A DNA stretch of 64,000 bases from Apostichopus japonicus (taxonomy: Eukaryota; Echinodermata; Holothuroidea; Aspidochirotida; Stichopodidae), in the NCBI RefSeq assembly GCF_037975245.1, contig NC_092567.1:26022376-26086375 (forward strand), written 5' to 3'. The notes below the pieces were generated by a model. It saw nothing but the letters and a program-made list of their open reading frames with translations, ran no database searches and was not told where the DNA came from. Positions within the stretch are counted from its first letter, which is position 1. Each line of letters opens with the position of its first letter. This document shows, one piece after another, positions 1-22,320 of this stretch. A program made the translations under genes and the position numbers.

Positions 1-960
1 GTGGTATATTCACATAAACAGTATAGGGGTATTTATGTTCTTTTAAAGAATATCAGTGATGATTTTAACGTTGATTGTGCTCACTGTTTTAGTTCTATCG
101 GTCAGCTATGTAATATCAATAATAGTCTGACTGGATTTTGCCAGAAATAGAATAAACTATACATGCTCAAAGCAAAGAAAATGTTCCCCAACTTCATGCC
201 TGCGTTGAAGTGCACTGTATAATTCTGCTAAATGGGTGGAATAATTCATAATAAACCTCATAATACACAACTGATGTTTCCTTGTTTGAAGACAGGAAAT
301 TTGACATTTTTTGTAAGGCCTAGAAGATTAAAATGACGTTTGCAAAAGTGGTTGAACTTAACCTACTCAAAACTGCAACTACACTAGAAGCTATCGTGCA
401 GCTACTGAAGTTATGTGTACTGTAAGTAACACAGTAGGCCTAGTAGTAGTAGTACTAGCCTGTAGTATAGGCTAAATGTGAAGTTAACATACACCACCAT
501 AAAAATTACAACTTGACTATGAAAGACCTAACTTAGGCTTGAGATATATATTCGATAATGTTTTTATAAAACTGCAATACCATTATACCTTTAACTCTGT
601 ATTCACACGATTGCGATGTGCTGTGTAACAACTGCACATGTACATGGGCTAGCCTATACTTATGTAGCCTAACTAGTTCCAGTACAAGAGTAAAGTACGC
701 AATGTAGTGCGATTACTTAGCAGGTGGAAAACTAGTCCTAAAATCACACATTAATAGCTCACGTTAGGCTACAGACGCTTATGACTAAAACGACATAGTT
801 TTACGTTAAGAAAGAGGCGTACTTCGTCGTGAAAGTCACAACTGTTACAACATCAGCTTGTATTATTTCAACAATTAAATAAATTTCTACCATATTATTT
901 ACCCAGGTTTTTAATTATTTGCCCATTTTGCGAAATAAGAACGAAAATACAAGCAAATAA
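1..960. other. Gene-free AT-rich stretch
   Basis: No open frame, splice-consistent exon or RNA gene is recognisable. The stretch is AT-rich with scattered taggcct motifs that recur elsewhere in the window. It may be intron of a minus-strand gene that leaves the window on the left, because a possible first-exon donor lies just to its right. Confidence 0.4.
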
Positions 961-980
961 AGTAGGAAGAAAGCATTCGT

Positions 981-1095
981 ACTCACAGAAGTTTTTCCAC
1001 TCTTTTGTCTATCGAACCGGAAGTAAAGTGAGATTGTAACAAGAGATTTATGCACCCATGTAGCAGCTAACAGTCAATTTCCAACGATTACGTGA
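981..1095 (-). promoter_or_regulatory. Possible first exon and promoter of a gene leaving the window leftwards
   Basis: Read on the minus strand, an ETS-type ACTTCCGG box (about 1020-1013) is followed some 30 bases later by a strong donor GTGAGT (986-981). A TGACTCA AP-1-like box lies upstream near 1092-1098. There is no acceptor before the block, as expected for a 5' UTR exon. No coding sequence can be assigned. The call rests on motif spacing only. Confidence 0.22.
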
Positions 1096-1673
1096 GTCAG
1101 CTATCTGGCTTGTGAACTTTCTTTTCCGTTAATGATCGAGTAGGGTAATACAGGGGGACACATGAGAGGGATTAGAAAGGTAACAAAGAAAGAAAAACAG
1201 GCAGATTTGTTTTGTCCCGTATTTAGGTTTGCAATCTGATACATACCGAAGTGATGCATAGATTATCTTGGTGTACTTCAGTTTTCAAGTTTCTGTTTTT
1301 GTCATATGGTGAAGGGGTATTTATTGGAGGGATCGGGGTAGGGGAGGGGTATATGTTACTGATTCTCACACTTAATCGTGGCGGGTATAGGAACAGATAC
1401 ATGGGATGCGCTAGTCTGATTGGACAAATTGGTACATTTAATAAAGAGGACGAAATATACACCAACTATACTGAATTCAGGCATAATGCAGGTATACATG
1501 CGTCAATCCTGGTTGGGGGGGGGGGTGAAATGTCCCCATCACTTTTTTAAATAGGGGAACACAATATAAAATGGCCCTACTTGTGCACATTTTAAAACCA
1601 CTTTCCTATACTGGATTATAATTTGTTACAACTCTAATATTCCTCCCTATGTAAAATTCTTAAAGATCGCGAG

Positions 1674-2304
1674 CAAGGGCGGCGGAAGCACTTTTAATCT
1701 GGGGGGGCACCGACATCAAAGGGCACTTTGCAGAAATTTGATTCGACTGATTCAGCCTTATATTAAGTACCCTTTATAACTCTTATTGTATTATCTTATT
1801 TGCGTATACACATCACTCCATCAACGCCCCCCCCCCCCCTCCAAGGAAAATATGCATAATAGCAGTAGCACTGCAATATCCAAAGTTTTCTTTTGAGACA
1901 AAATGAGGTTAAATCATGCTAGTTGCTAATGTAGGAATCTTCCGAATTAGAATTTATTTCTTGTCAATATCTTAACATTTTTTTCCATTCGAAATAGCTT
2001 GAGTTTGACCCACATAAATTCATTAAAAGTCAGGGGCGTGGCCAGGATTTGCAAAGTTGTATGAACGACTATCTGAGCGGAGCGCCACCATCGGTTGGCG
2101 CGGAGCGTACAAGAAAATTTTTGGTTTTACAAACCCCTCAGATGGCTGGAAATGGCCCTTCTCGAGCGTTCATTCTGGTTCCCTGGCCTCTTGCTAACTT
2201 GAGACACCTCAATTTTTATGTAGAAAAAGGGCACATTTTTAACCTGAGGAAAAGTGGGGGGGGGGGCACGTTCCCCCTGTGCCCCCCCGGTTCCGCCGCC
2301 CTTG
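1674..2304. mobile_element. hAT-like MITE, 631 bp, 8-bp TSD, carrying a second MITE inside
   Basis: Terminal inverted repeats CAAGGGCGGCGGAA at the left and its reverse complement at the right are flanked by a perfect 8-bp duplication ATCGCGAG (1666-1673 and 2305-2312). An 8-bp duplication is typical of hAT transposons. The inner part from 2031 starts with CAGGGGCGTGGCCAGG, also hAT-type. About 100 bases of it are clearly similar to the element at 15042-15322, so the structure is nested or composite. No transposase frame is present. Confidence 0.75.
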
Positions 2305-2883
2305 ATCGCGAGTTCAGTCAGTCGACAGGAACTGTATGATTTCTGTACATGAATGATGGATTTGTACCGCATGCGCTGTCCAAAATGGCTCATTTGGCTA
2401 TGCCACAAGCACGAGATACGTGTCCCATCTAACACACACACAATACGTACGCATACACAGTGTATGAGTGATATATGCTACGACAAGTTCGTATGTATTC
2501 TGTTGTATAGCTGTAGGGTGTTAAAAAATGGTAAGTTTGAAATGTTTTACTTTAATTTTAAGGTTAATTGGGTGGTAGAATATGTGCAGTGAGCCTGCTT
2601 GCGAACGTGGTGACAAGGTGTTGGCCCAATAAGGTGCGCTTGGGATCTTCCGGCCCTGACCCACTGGGTAGCTATTGATCATTATAGGCCTGAATCATGC
2701 AATGACCAGCTTCCATTGTCACGGGGAAACCAGTGCACACGGTTATTTTCCGAAACTTGATGCAACATCAAGTTACGAAATAGTGGGCTACCTAACATGA
2801 ATTTAGAGGGGGGGGGGGGGGTGGTATAGATGCATGGTCACAGCAAGAAAGAAATTACACAAAATTCAATGGTATTCCAATTC

Positions 2884-3173
2884 TACGGTGGCGTAATAGC
2901 AACATAGGGGGAAAAGGGAGTATTCAAATCTCAAAACGTGGGACTTTTTATCTCAAAATGAGGACTTTTTACCTCAATTTTTTTTTTCAATAAAAAGTAA
3001 ACATTTTGAGATGAAAAGTCAAAATTTTGTCATTAAAAGTCAAAATTTAAGATAAAAAGTCTTAAAGTCCTCTCTCGTCATTCCAACTTACTTTTACACA
3101 GGATAAGAAGTCAAAATGTTGAGATTTGAAGACACTTTTGTTCTTTCCTATATGTCCTTATTGGGCCACCGTA
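2884..3173. mobile_element. MITE with TACGGTGGC termini
   Basis: The ends form an imperfect inverted repeat of about 27 bases: TACGGTGGC then acatagg at the left, and cctatatgtcc then GCCACCGTA at the right. They are flanked by caatt on both sides. The interior consists of the block aaaagtcaaaattt repeated in both orientations (2935-3080), so the whole element could fold on itself. There is no coding capacity. The family is not recognised. Confidence 0.55.
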
Positions 3174-13099
<9,926 letters not shown>

Positions 13100-14495
13100 T
13101 ATTTCTAGTTTCCTTTCTTAATCTACCTTTGGGAACGTAAAGGGAAAATAACGGCAATATGTCAATATAAGGTAAGAAATATCGTAACAAGTGTTATTAT
13201 TTTAAATATAAAAAAATAATACAAAAATATTTCCCTCTTTGATCCTGACATTTTAGTGAGAAATGTGAAATATATCGTATCTAACTCCTGGCTCCCATTT
13301 TAAGTATCGCAACAGTAATGTACTACGTAAGTGTGCCTATGCAGGGTCGGCGGGAAGAGGAATATTTAAATGTCGATAACTTTGGTCTGAATCAATAAAG
13401 TCCTTTTGGTAAGTAGCGACCGATCACTTCGTCGGATAATTCATCAACTATCTTAATTAAGCCTGACCCATATATCTCCGTGCGTCCCTTTGGACCTACC
13501 CAAAGGTTTGCTTTATATAATCTAAACAGATCATCATTAATTTAGCATTTAAAGGAACATTCCAGTTATTTAGAAAGCGTTATAGGTAAATACTTTGAAA
13601 ACCGAAAAGCTATGAAAAACATTACTATAGCATTCAACTGGTAATGTTATTGCATGTCCCTTGGACTTTGACATCTCAAGACTATACTTATGACTGAATC
13701 CATCCTTTATTTGACGTATTATTCAGTCATATTAACAATATACATATTCATTTATACATATTCATTTATACAAATTCATTTATACATATTCATTTCTATA
13801 CAGACTTACCTCTGCCCAAAATCCTACAAACTAAGGCGACAAGGTATATATCTTCTTACGAACACAATACTGACTTTATTTTACGATCTCTAATATAGCT
13901 ATGAAGCGTTTAGCTGAAAGTGAATCTATAGAATAAAACTAATGTGTAGATATCATCGAGATCTAATCGAGAACTAATCGAGATCAAATGGGTGACTTGT
14001 CCATGACAAGTTAATGAACTGTACAAAGGCGGTTTCATACATTGAGGGTTCTTTTGATATGTTGCAATAACCATTTACATACTAAATAGAGACACCATAC
14101 CTAGAATTCATTTGAGTAAGAGGAAGCGTTGATTAAGTCATGGTTTCGGAGTTTTATTATTGCAATTTTCTGCTCTCCCATTCCCACTCCCTATCTCTCT
14201 GTTTGTCCCTCTATCTCTCTCCCTGTTTGATTTCCTTGAAATAATTTCATATTTTCTTTGCAAGAGAACCATAAGCTGGCGTCACCATCGTGATTTCATT
14301 CTAGGCGCAATTATCTGGATACATGAGTTATGCAATCATGCAGTCATGCGAACATGACCATGATTCGGTCATGGGTGTCTATCGGCAATAGGGCGTTTGG
14401 TGCTTTTTTTGGCCATTTATCTATCGTGGGTTTGGCTAATAGTGTATATGTGGATCACATCTTAGGGCGAAGGTTGGATGAGGAGAAAGGCTGAT
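13100..14495. other. Intergenic stretch, nothing recognised
   Basis: This lies upstream of the R-SNARE start codon. It contains AT-rich DNA and a short run of ttcatttata repeats near 13748-13800. No coding exon is supported. The promoter and any 5' UTR exon of the R-SNARE gene should be in the first part, but no core promoter motif stands out. Confidence 0.4.
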
Positions 14496-14499
14496 ATTG

Positions 14500-14665
14500 T
14501 GTATACCACAGTATCTGTCGGGGGTATAGGACGGATGGTGTGTGGACCACCGTATCTGTCGGGAAGGAAGGGCTTATTGTGTGTGGACCACAGTGCCTGT
14601 CGGGAGGTAGGGCTGATGGTGTGTGGACCACAGTGTATGTCGGGCGCTAAGGCCTGATGATTGGG
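14500..14665. repeat. About 41-bp minisatellite
   Basis: Four diverged copies of a unit containing tgtcgggag and gtgtgtggaccac. The minus-strand open frame here is repeat-derived. Confidence 0.75.
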
Positions 14666-15041
14666 GGGGGGGGGTTGGTGGCTGAAATTCCAACTGGATG
14701 GGTTTTGAAGACAGAAAATTTCGACTGCTGCCTTGTTTTTTTGGCGGGGCGGGCTATTGCTCACTCACATGAACAATCTGCATATCACCTTCGCCAAGGA
14801 CCAATATAGTTCTTAGAAATAAGTATAAAAAATATACTGTAGAAACATACAGTCAGTGGTTGCGGTTCTCACGTAGGCCTATATATAAATTCGATATGGA
14901 CAAATTCGGTGGCGATATACTCCAACCCGTATTAACTTATAATCTGATAGTTAACTCTGCTCTAAGATGAATATACAAAGTTCGCAGATAAAACAACTAC
15001 AACCGTAACTAAAATTAGTAGTGTTTTCGTGACAGCCATAT

Positions 15042-15322
15042 AAGGCGCGTAGCCAGGAATTTGCCAAGGGATGGCGAAACTGTAGATTCGGCATTGCAAA
15101 CTATCTAAGCGTAGCGCCACCATGTTTGGCGCGAAGCGTACAAGAAAATTTTGGCTGAAAATGCCTCCCAGATCGCTGGAAATGGCACTTCCCAAAGCCT
15201 TGTTAGTTGCATCTTAGCATTTTCTCTTTTGAAAATACTAGCGATATCATAAGAAACATTAAAATATAAATAAAAAATGGGGGCGAAGGGGGCAGACGCC
15301 CCCCCCCTTGGCTACGCGCCTG
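15042..15322. mobile_element. hAT-like MITE, 281 bp, 8-bp TSD
   Basis: Termini AAGGCGCGTAGCCA and TGGCTACGCGCCTG form a 13-bp inverted repeat. They are flanked by a perfect 8-bp duplication AGCCATAT (15034-15041 and 15323-15330). The interior shares a block containing gcgccaccat and gcgtacaagaaaattt with the element at 2031-2304. It has no coding capacity. Confidence 0.8.
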
Positions 15323-17229
15323 AGCCATATGCATATAAAATAGCTATAAAGGGCGCTAATATTCAATTTTAGTTAGTCTGACTCTACCAATGGGAAACCG
15401 TAGCCGGGAAATATCCCTGTGACGGGAAGGATGCAGTTAAGGAACATACTAACTACCGCCCACATGTTACATACACCAAATTATAAACCCAATAATTTTT
15501 AAAGTGCAACCTTCGATGTGATATAATCGAGAGGTTTCTCAACATCATGGATTTCTCGGCCACTTGAATAATAATAATAATAATAACATGTTTTGGCAAC
15601 CTGAGGCTCTTTGATGCCGAACTGGAAAGACAAATTCAGTCTCTTTGTGTGAAAATATTAAAACAATGATTACTAATTATCGACTCTATTTTTGACTGAT
15701 ATATTTGTGATTACACACTATTAATAAAAATGCTTCAAAGTGAATATCTACCCTGCGTGGGCGAGGTGGGCGAAGTGGGCGAGGTGGGGACGTAGAGTGA
15801 GGGGCTATATGTTGCTTGCACTCTGTGAATAAGCTGGTACTCAATTTGAAGCACAGTTAACATCTAGTATTCTAGTGACTGGACCTAAAACTTGACGAGA
15901 GCAAATGGGCTTCAAAATATAGAACAGAACTTTGGTGAAAATATTAAATATAGAATTCAACTGTATAGAAATTCGTTCATATACCGCGCAGCAATGTTTA
16001 TACAATTTGATAGTTTAGAACCTTTATTATAGTTTCGGTAATGACTGTTTCATCATTTTATGTTTAAACCATTTAACAATCTTATTTCTTTCACTTACCA
16101 TTTACCATATCATTTTTTAATCTTAACAAGAACTGTTTTTTTTTATGTACGTCTATTTATAAATATTTTATATTTATACTGGTTTAAAATAAATCGAAAA
16201 TCGAAAAAGAAAACTTACATATCAGTTTGGCATTCTGGGACTATGTCTCCGTCAATGAAAATCCATCCTGATTGTTCAAGACTCTATTGACTGCATAAAG
16301 TATATATGGGACATGAATTGCCTCCTTGGTGAAGTTGATGGAACAAGAATAATGATAATAAATATACGTCCTGTTTGTTTTTGATCTTGTGATGGTAAAG
16401 AAAACCTACACAAAGAGATCGAAGTTGATGTTACTTCTGAATATCCGTGTTTGATCTATAAACTGGATGCACAAAACACATTATTGAAGACGAAACATAC
16501 AGATTTAACATTTTCCACCGAAAACGCAAAACTAATAATATCGCTTTGTTTTGTTGTTGTATAAAAGACAGATTGATTTTACATGCACAGGTTTAACACA
16601 CAGTCTAGGAGCTGCACTCTTGAAACTCAAATACCAAATGGATTTGTTTACAAATTTGTGGTTGTTTGAACCATGGAGGTAAAGTTTGAACAAGCTTACT
16701 CGTTTCCTATATCGGAAATAGCTGTTCCTGTCCTTCATTCTAAGGTGCTAACGAAAACAGCTTTTAGTTCCAGCAGTCATAGACTGGAAGTATAGTCTAC
16801 ATTAATGACAGGGAGTGTATAATCAGGGAGCTGCTACTCTAACATGCTCCCTGGTATAACAGTAGCGTGTGTAAGTTGGAAGGGGGTAAGGGCTACTAGC
16901 GGGCTATGGACCCACCTCTCTGGTCAGTAAGACATCGTTTCCAGTCGGTGGATTTCTACATTCGGTCGGGTATGTCTAGGCCTATATAGTTTGTTTGATT
17001 TTTATTTTATTCGCACTCAGATTGTTCAAAATACAAAAAAAAGCAAAAATACAAAGATATAATAAACAAATAGGACGGAATTGAAAAGAACAAAAAGAGT
17101 AACAGGAGCTAAACCCATTGGGCAGACTGAACGTCGGCACATTTCCAATGGGGCCCTATAGACGAAAAATTGCACTTTCAATGGTAAATAATAATGAAAC
17201 CAATAAATAAGACTCAAAAAACGTACATA
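15323..17229. other. Intergenic stretch, nothing recognised
   Basis: AT-rich DNA with a short (AAT)n run near 15570 and a small gggcgaggt repeat near 15765. No exon, RNA gene or element boundary can be supported. Confidence 0.4.
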
Positions 17230-17530
17230 TTACACAAAATACTGAAAAGCGCCCCCTCTCCTCACACCCTAACTTACATGAGATGATTCCTTAACTCAGC
17301 TTTAACAAGATGAGAAGGTTTGATGGATTTGAACATGATTTAGAAGAGCATTCCAAACCTGAATTGCCGTGAAGTAGAAAGTAGAGCTAACTCCACACTT
17401 AGAATCAATAACATAGAAATTGTGATGTCTTGAACGATGTCTTGAAGTATATGAAACCATGAAGAATGGTGCATGCATGTGTACATAACAAGACATAGAA
17501 GTTTGGAATCCCTTTGAAATCATGCGCCCG
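17230..17530 (-). mobile_element. Non-LTR retrotransposon (LINE) C-terminal relic
   Basis: The minus-strand frame reads FYFTAIQVWNALLNHVQIHQ. This fits the F-x(n)-WN-x-LP-type block at the C-terminus of many LINE reverse transcriptases. A frameshift follows, and the neighbouring frame then reads LVKAELRNHLM before a stop. Only the last part of the polyprotein remains and it is disabled. Confidence 0.5.
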
Positions 17531-18599
17531 TAACTGAGGCGATATGTAGGGCTAAGATAACGGAAAAACTACGAGGAAAAGGTATTTAGTAAAACGATTA
17601 ACTATTAATATGAGTGGCGTTTCAATATACTCTTCAGCTAAACTGAAGTAATAGAATATTTAATATCTGAAAAAAGAGGTGAATATATGATAAACAATTA
17701 ATTATCATTAGTTATTCGTTAATTATTCATTAATTAAGATATGTTGGGTGAAAAAAATATCTAGTTAGGTTATGTTGCTCAGTTGTAATCATGATGTTCG
17801 AATCGTGATTTTCAAGGATTATCAAATAACCTTAAAATAGACATGACCTTATTATTTCGGATGACATTGCGAAATGAAGATTCCCCTTTTCAATTCAACC
17901 ATGCACATAGGAAGCCGTGAAGCAAGTGAAATGTGGAACTTGGCTAACAAATTCATACAGTACAAATTCGTGTCAATGGGATGTGTGGGGGTGTGTTTAT
18001 CGGTGTGTTTATCGTTGTGTTATGATTATACGATCAACGTGACTATATTATCTTCAAATGAAAAAGTAGCAAAGGTCCCCAAATTGGTATATGTCATAAT
18101 CATCATCAGATGTCACGTGGTATATCATTGGAGTACTATGCACAGCTCTGTGTTGACTATAACCCCCATGTGATCACTGTAATTAATGTTATGTTGACAA
18201 CGGCTTCCACTTTTCATCCCTCGACAAGAGGTGCAGCGGAGCCGGGAGGCACGTTCAGTTTTGTGAAAAACCTCAGAATTAATAACTTAGAAATGCCCCT
18301 GTGTTAATGAAAAGTACCCAATTTATATGTTTGTAGTTTTAACAAAGCGATCCCTTTGTTATATTAAAGGTGCCCATTTGTTGAGAAGTTAAGTAAATAA
18401 GGTACTTAAACTGTGCTCTTTTGTTGGGAAATAATCGGACATATAAATAACAAAAGTTGAAAGACAATTAAATAAGAGCATTTACGGTACAGACGGTCCA
18501 TTTCATCAGGAAGTTTTGAAGTGATTTTGTGGTTTGCCCCTTCAAATAAAATTTCCTCAAACCACATACCGCCCCTCGAGGTTTCTCCAGGCACCATCC

Positions 18600-19135
18600 C
18601 TCCCCTCACAATGACCAAACAATGTTGAACCCTCTACCGCCGTCGCTGTCCACGACACAATGCTTGAAGCTTTATTCAGCAGGACAACATGCATTGTAAC
18701 ATGTAGTAGGCTCTTTGTTTTGCCGATTTGCTGGTTCCTATGTAACTGACCATGCTTACATTGTGTACTTTTGAAAATGCAATATTTTCTCATTGACCAT
18801 GGGTACAGTCCCAAGTGTATCCAACAGTACAATGTCATATATCTGATCTCTTGTAGAGTTTGCGGCATCCAGTATGTTGGCGAAACCAAAACCACCCTCC
18901 AGAAGCGTTTTTATGGTCACAGATCCACAGTCAGCACCATGAAGACTGAGACCCCAGTTGGAGAACACTTTAACCTTCCCAACCATACAATTAATGACAT
19001 GTCCCTCAGGGGATTGAACCCCTAGGTAGCCGTCCTGACCCACTGAGTACGAATCAGCAGAGAGAGGCTGTGGATGCAATGCCTTCGCTCCGTTCAACCT
19101 CATGGGCTCAACATTCAGGAAGGACATGACTAACT
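18600..19135 (+). mobile_element. Penelope-like element relic: GIY-YIG endonuclease
   Basis: The frame at 18771-19025 contains VIYLISCRVCGIQYVGET, then TLQKRF-GHRS and VGEHFN, with a final NHTINDM block. This is the GIY-YIG domain pattern carried C-terminally by Penelope-like retroelements. After stops, the same frame continues with ERLWMQCLRSVQPHGLN, the usual end of such proteins. Upstream residues (RFAGSYVTDHAY) also fit but are broken. The internal stops and the lack of a reverse transcriptase make it a dead 3' fragment. Confidence 0.7.
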
Positions 19136-21840
19136 TTTTCTTCTGTCCCCCCTCCTTCTCGTGTAGTAGTGTATAAATAGAGGTAGTGAGAGCGTTTAAA
19201 ACAGGGCTCCTCTCCTCCCCACCCGTCTACCCAGGCTCACCTACCCCCAGAGAAATAATAGCATCATTCATCATACAACCACAATCCACTTCATACCAGT
19301 TTATTCCTTGAACACCAGGAGGTCTCAATAGGCGGTCCTTGGGCCAAATCTCGAGAAAATCTCAGTTGGCCCGCGACAAAGTACATACATACCAGTGCCA
19401 CACCATGCCACAACATACCACACCATAGGTATATGCACATGAACTTTCTGCTACCTCTTCACTTTCACTTCATCCTAATAACTTCCTCTATCAACTGGTT
19501 ATGCCTCAAGCCGCACCATTACTCTGACGTCACTCGTCAGATACACTACGGAAGCCTAATAGTGCCATGCAAATAAAAAATTATTAATTTGTTATTCCAT
19601 ATTATTAATCTGTTATTACGAGTTTGTTTTGTTTTGTAGTTTAGCAACACGTGATGATTCAAAGTTCCTGGATGGTTACGTCACTTTTCAAACCATGGGA
19701 AATGTTAACCTGACTCAAAGATTAAACATCATCAATTCCTATACAACACTTCCATATCATTCTTTTACTAAACCTACAGTCAACAAATGTGCAATTAAGC
19801 AAGCCCGGTAGATTTCATTTTAAATTCATTTATTTGTTTTATCGCCAATTGTGAACAATCTGATGGATTTTGATGGATTTCATTACCCGCCGATGGTAGC
19901 TCCCCCCGACCCCACCCCTCCCTACCTCTATTGATGCAGTTGACGTCTAAACTGAAGTTTTAAGTTGGAGGACTCTCTAAAATGGATCCTTCACGATCCC
20001 ACAGCCACACGCCTTGTCCGAGAAAAATTGCTCCACCTACGTAACGTCCATCAAGTTACATACCACTTTACAAAAACCAGTTGAGGGATATTTGGAATTT
20101 GGCCCCTGTCCACTTGAATATGGTCACGTGACTAGTACAGAACGACATGATGGAGCGAGGTGGGGTGTGAGGGAAGGGGGATGGATATCTTCATCATAGC
20201 ATGGAACTTGTTTGAAATTGTTTGTTTTTTAAATTTATTTGTAGTAGTGAAGTGCTATGAACAAGCAAACTACTGCATCCACATGTGGCGATGAAACAGT
20301 TAAGTCGCTTCCCACACTGTAGGATAACAATGGATTGAATGGAAAACACTGGAAGCTAAGTTCAAGAACTTCTCAATTCTTCTTCTCAAGGGTTCCAAGA
20401 ATGTAGTCATCAGGTGAAAGTGAAAACAAGCTGGGCTAATCGAAAAGTGAGTAAGTTTCGACTTCATACCGTTTCTTATAGCCATTGATATAGCTTATAT
20501 GCTAGAAAGTCTGTAATGGTCACATTTGGTCCTTTAAGTAAGTAAGTAAAACTTTATTGCTCCATAAAATCGGAAATTTCGATACTCGCACATTATAAGA
20601 AATACAAAAATATATATAAAACTATATTCAAAATTTGTTTTATCTATAACATATGCTATTTTCACATGACATGCTAGGAGATACAGTAAATAACTTGAAG
20701 TGCTCATGTTGTGGTTACTGGGAGATACTTTGGTAATAGTTTCAAATTAAGAAGGATTAACTTGATTTAAAGCAAAGTAAAATTTTCGTTCAAGAAATTC
20801 TTTGAAAAGAAATTGTTAAAGAAAAAGAATATAACAAAACGACAGACAATGAATTTACAGGAAAATTTTGTTTCTTAATTTTATTGTTCTGATTTACACT
20901 TTTATTTACAAGTTCTGATTTACACTTTTTATGCATTCATTGATATATTGAAAGAATTGTATTGTACTGGCTTCAGATCAGCAACTGACATACATTGAAT
21001 GGAAGCTGTGGGAGAGGGGTGTGGGAGGGGGATGTAGGGGAGGGGTGGGGAGAGGGGTGGGGGATTGTCAGCTGAATCATGTGTTGTTTGGGTCTTAGTA
21101 ATCATTATGTTACCACATAATCCATACTAGTCAATGACCTGTACACGATGCTACTTGAAAGCTACTAAGCATTAGCAAGGAGGTGCATTACTGTTTTAAA
21201 CTCTATATCTGAAGTATTGTTGATTGCAGTATGAAACATCTTCTTATTTTTTAAATATTTAATACACCCTTTGTGCAAAATTAACATAAATCAAGAAAAC
21301 CTCATGGTTGGGTTATTTTCTTCCAGCAATCATCTAATGTGCTTACAGACTTGTTCATCACATTCTAAACTGTTTCAGTGGAAGTGTCAAACACAATCGA
21401 GTTAAATACTCAAGTTAAGCTAAACTAGGTTCTTTTAACCGCAATATTATTCATATTGCTTCATTCATAAAGCTGAGTTTTGCAGTGGAAGTAAAATTCA
21501 TACAGAGCTAACAGTGAAACGCTCAATGTAAGGTGATTCATATAGGTTCTTTCATAGTTGCATTTATAATCATATGCATATGACTTCAATGATAAGTTTC
21601 AAGATGCAAATTGCCTTTAATAGCAAGAACAATTTATAAAACCAAGGTGATACAGGACTCATGCAGCTACCATTTCAGTTAAGACTAAATGATACACATG
21701 ACAAACATGGCCATTTAACCATGTAATAAAAACATGACCCACATTGAAGTTGTCAAAGCTGATGGTTTCTGGTCACTTGTATTGAGAGGTTAGTACTAAA
21801 ACCAGCTATGATGATGATCTCACATAAAATGGAGATTCCT
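19136..21840. other. Intergenic stretch, nothing recognised
   Basis: This lies between the Penelope relic and the repeat downstream of PIFO. It is AT-rich with G-rich runs near 21005-21065. Small open frames (near 19629-19811 and 20014-20199) have no splice partners or recognisable domains. Confidence 0.4.
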
Positions 21841-21842
21841 CA

Positions 21843-22320
21843 TGCTATGTGTCAGGAGCTGTATGTGTCCAGTGGTATTTATTGTTACTTGTTTCAGTAG
21901 TATAAACTGAGATAAGCTTCACTATACGTGTCCAGTGGTATTTATTACAATGTTTCATTGTTTCAGTAGTATAAACTATGTGTCAGTAGCTGTACGTGTC
22001 CAGTGGTATTAATTGTTACATTGTTTCAGTAGTATAAACTGAGATAAGCTTCACTATACGTGTCCAGTGGTATTTATTACAATGTTTCATTGTTTCAGTA
22101 GTATAAACTATGTGTCAGTAGCTGTACGTGTCAAGTGGTATTAATTGTTACATTGTTTCAGTAATATAAACTGAGATAAGCTTCACTATACGTGTCCAGT
22201 GGTATTTATTACAATGTTTCATTGTTTCAGTAGTATAAACTATGTGTCAGTAGCTGTACGTGTCCAGTAGTATTTATTGTTACATTGTTTCAGTAATATA
22301 AACTGAGATAAGCTTCCCGG
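21843..22320 (-). repeat. 131-bp tandem repeat that duplicates the PIFO C-terminal codons and stop
   Basis: About 3.5 units, each made of two related half-units. Each full unit carries a copy of the minus-strand sequence encoding EAYLSLYY plus the stop codon. Copies lie near 21903, 22032, 22162 and the genuine one at 22290-22316. Several half-units also carry AATAAA on the minus strand (tttatt on plus), so the array supplies several candidate polyadenylation signals for PIFO. The array starts inside the coding exon. Confidence 0.8.

Noticed and set aside
18771-19025. Intact GIY-YIG nuclease gene
   Set aside because: The conserved C-terminal block follows only after in-frame stops, and upstream Penelope domains are broken. 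It is a relic.
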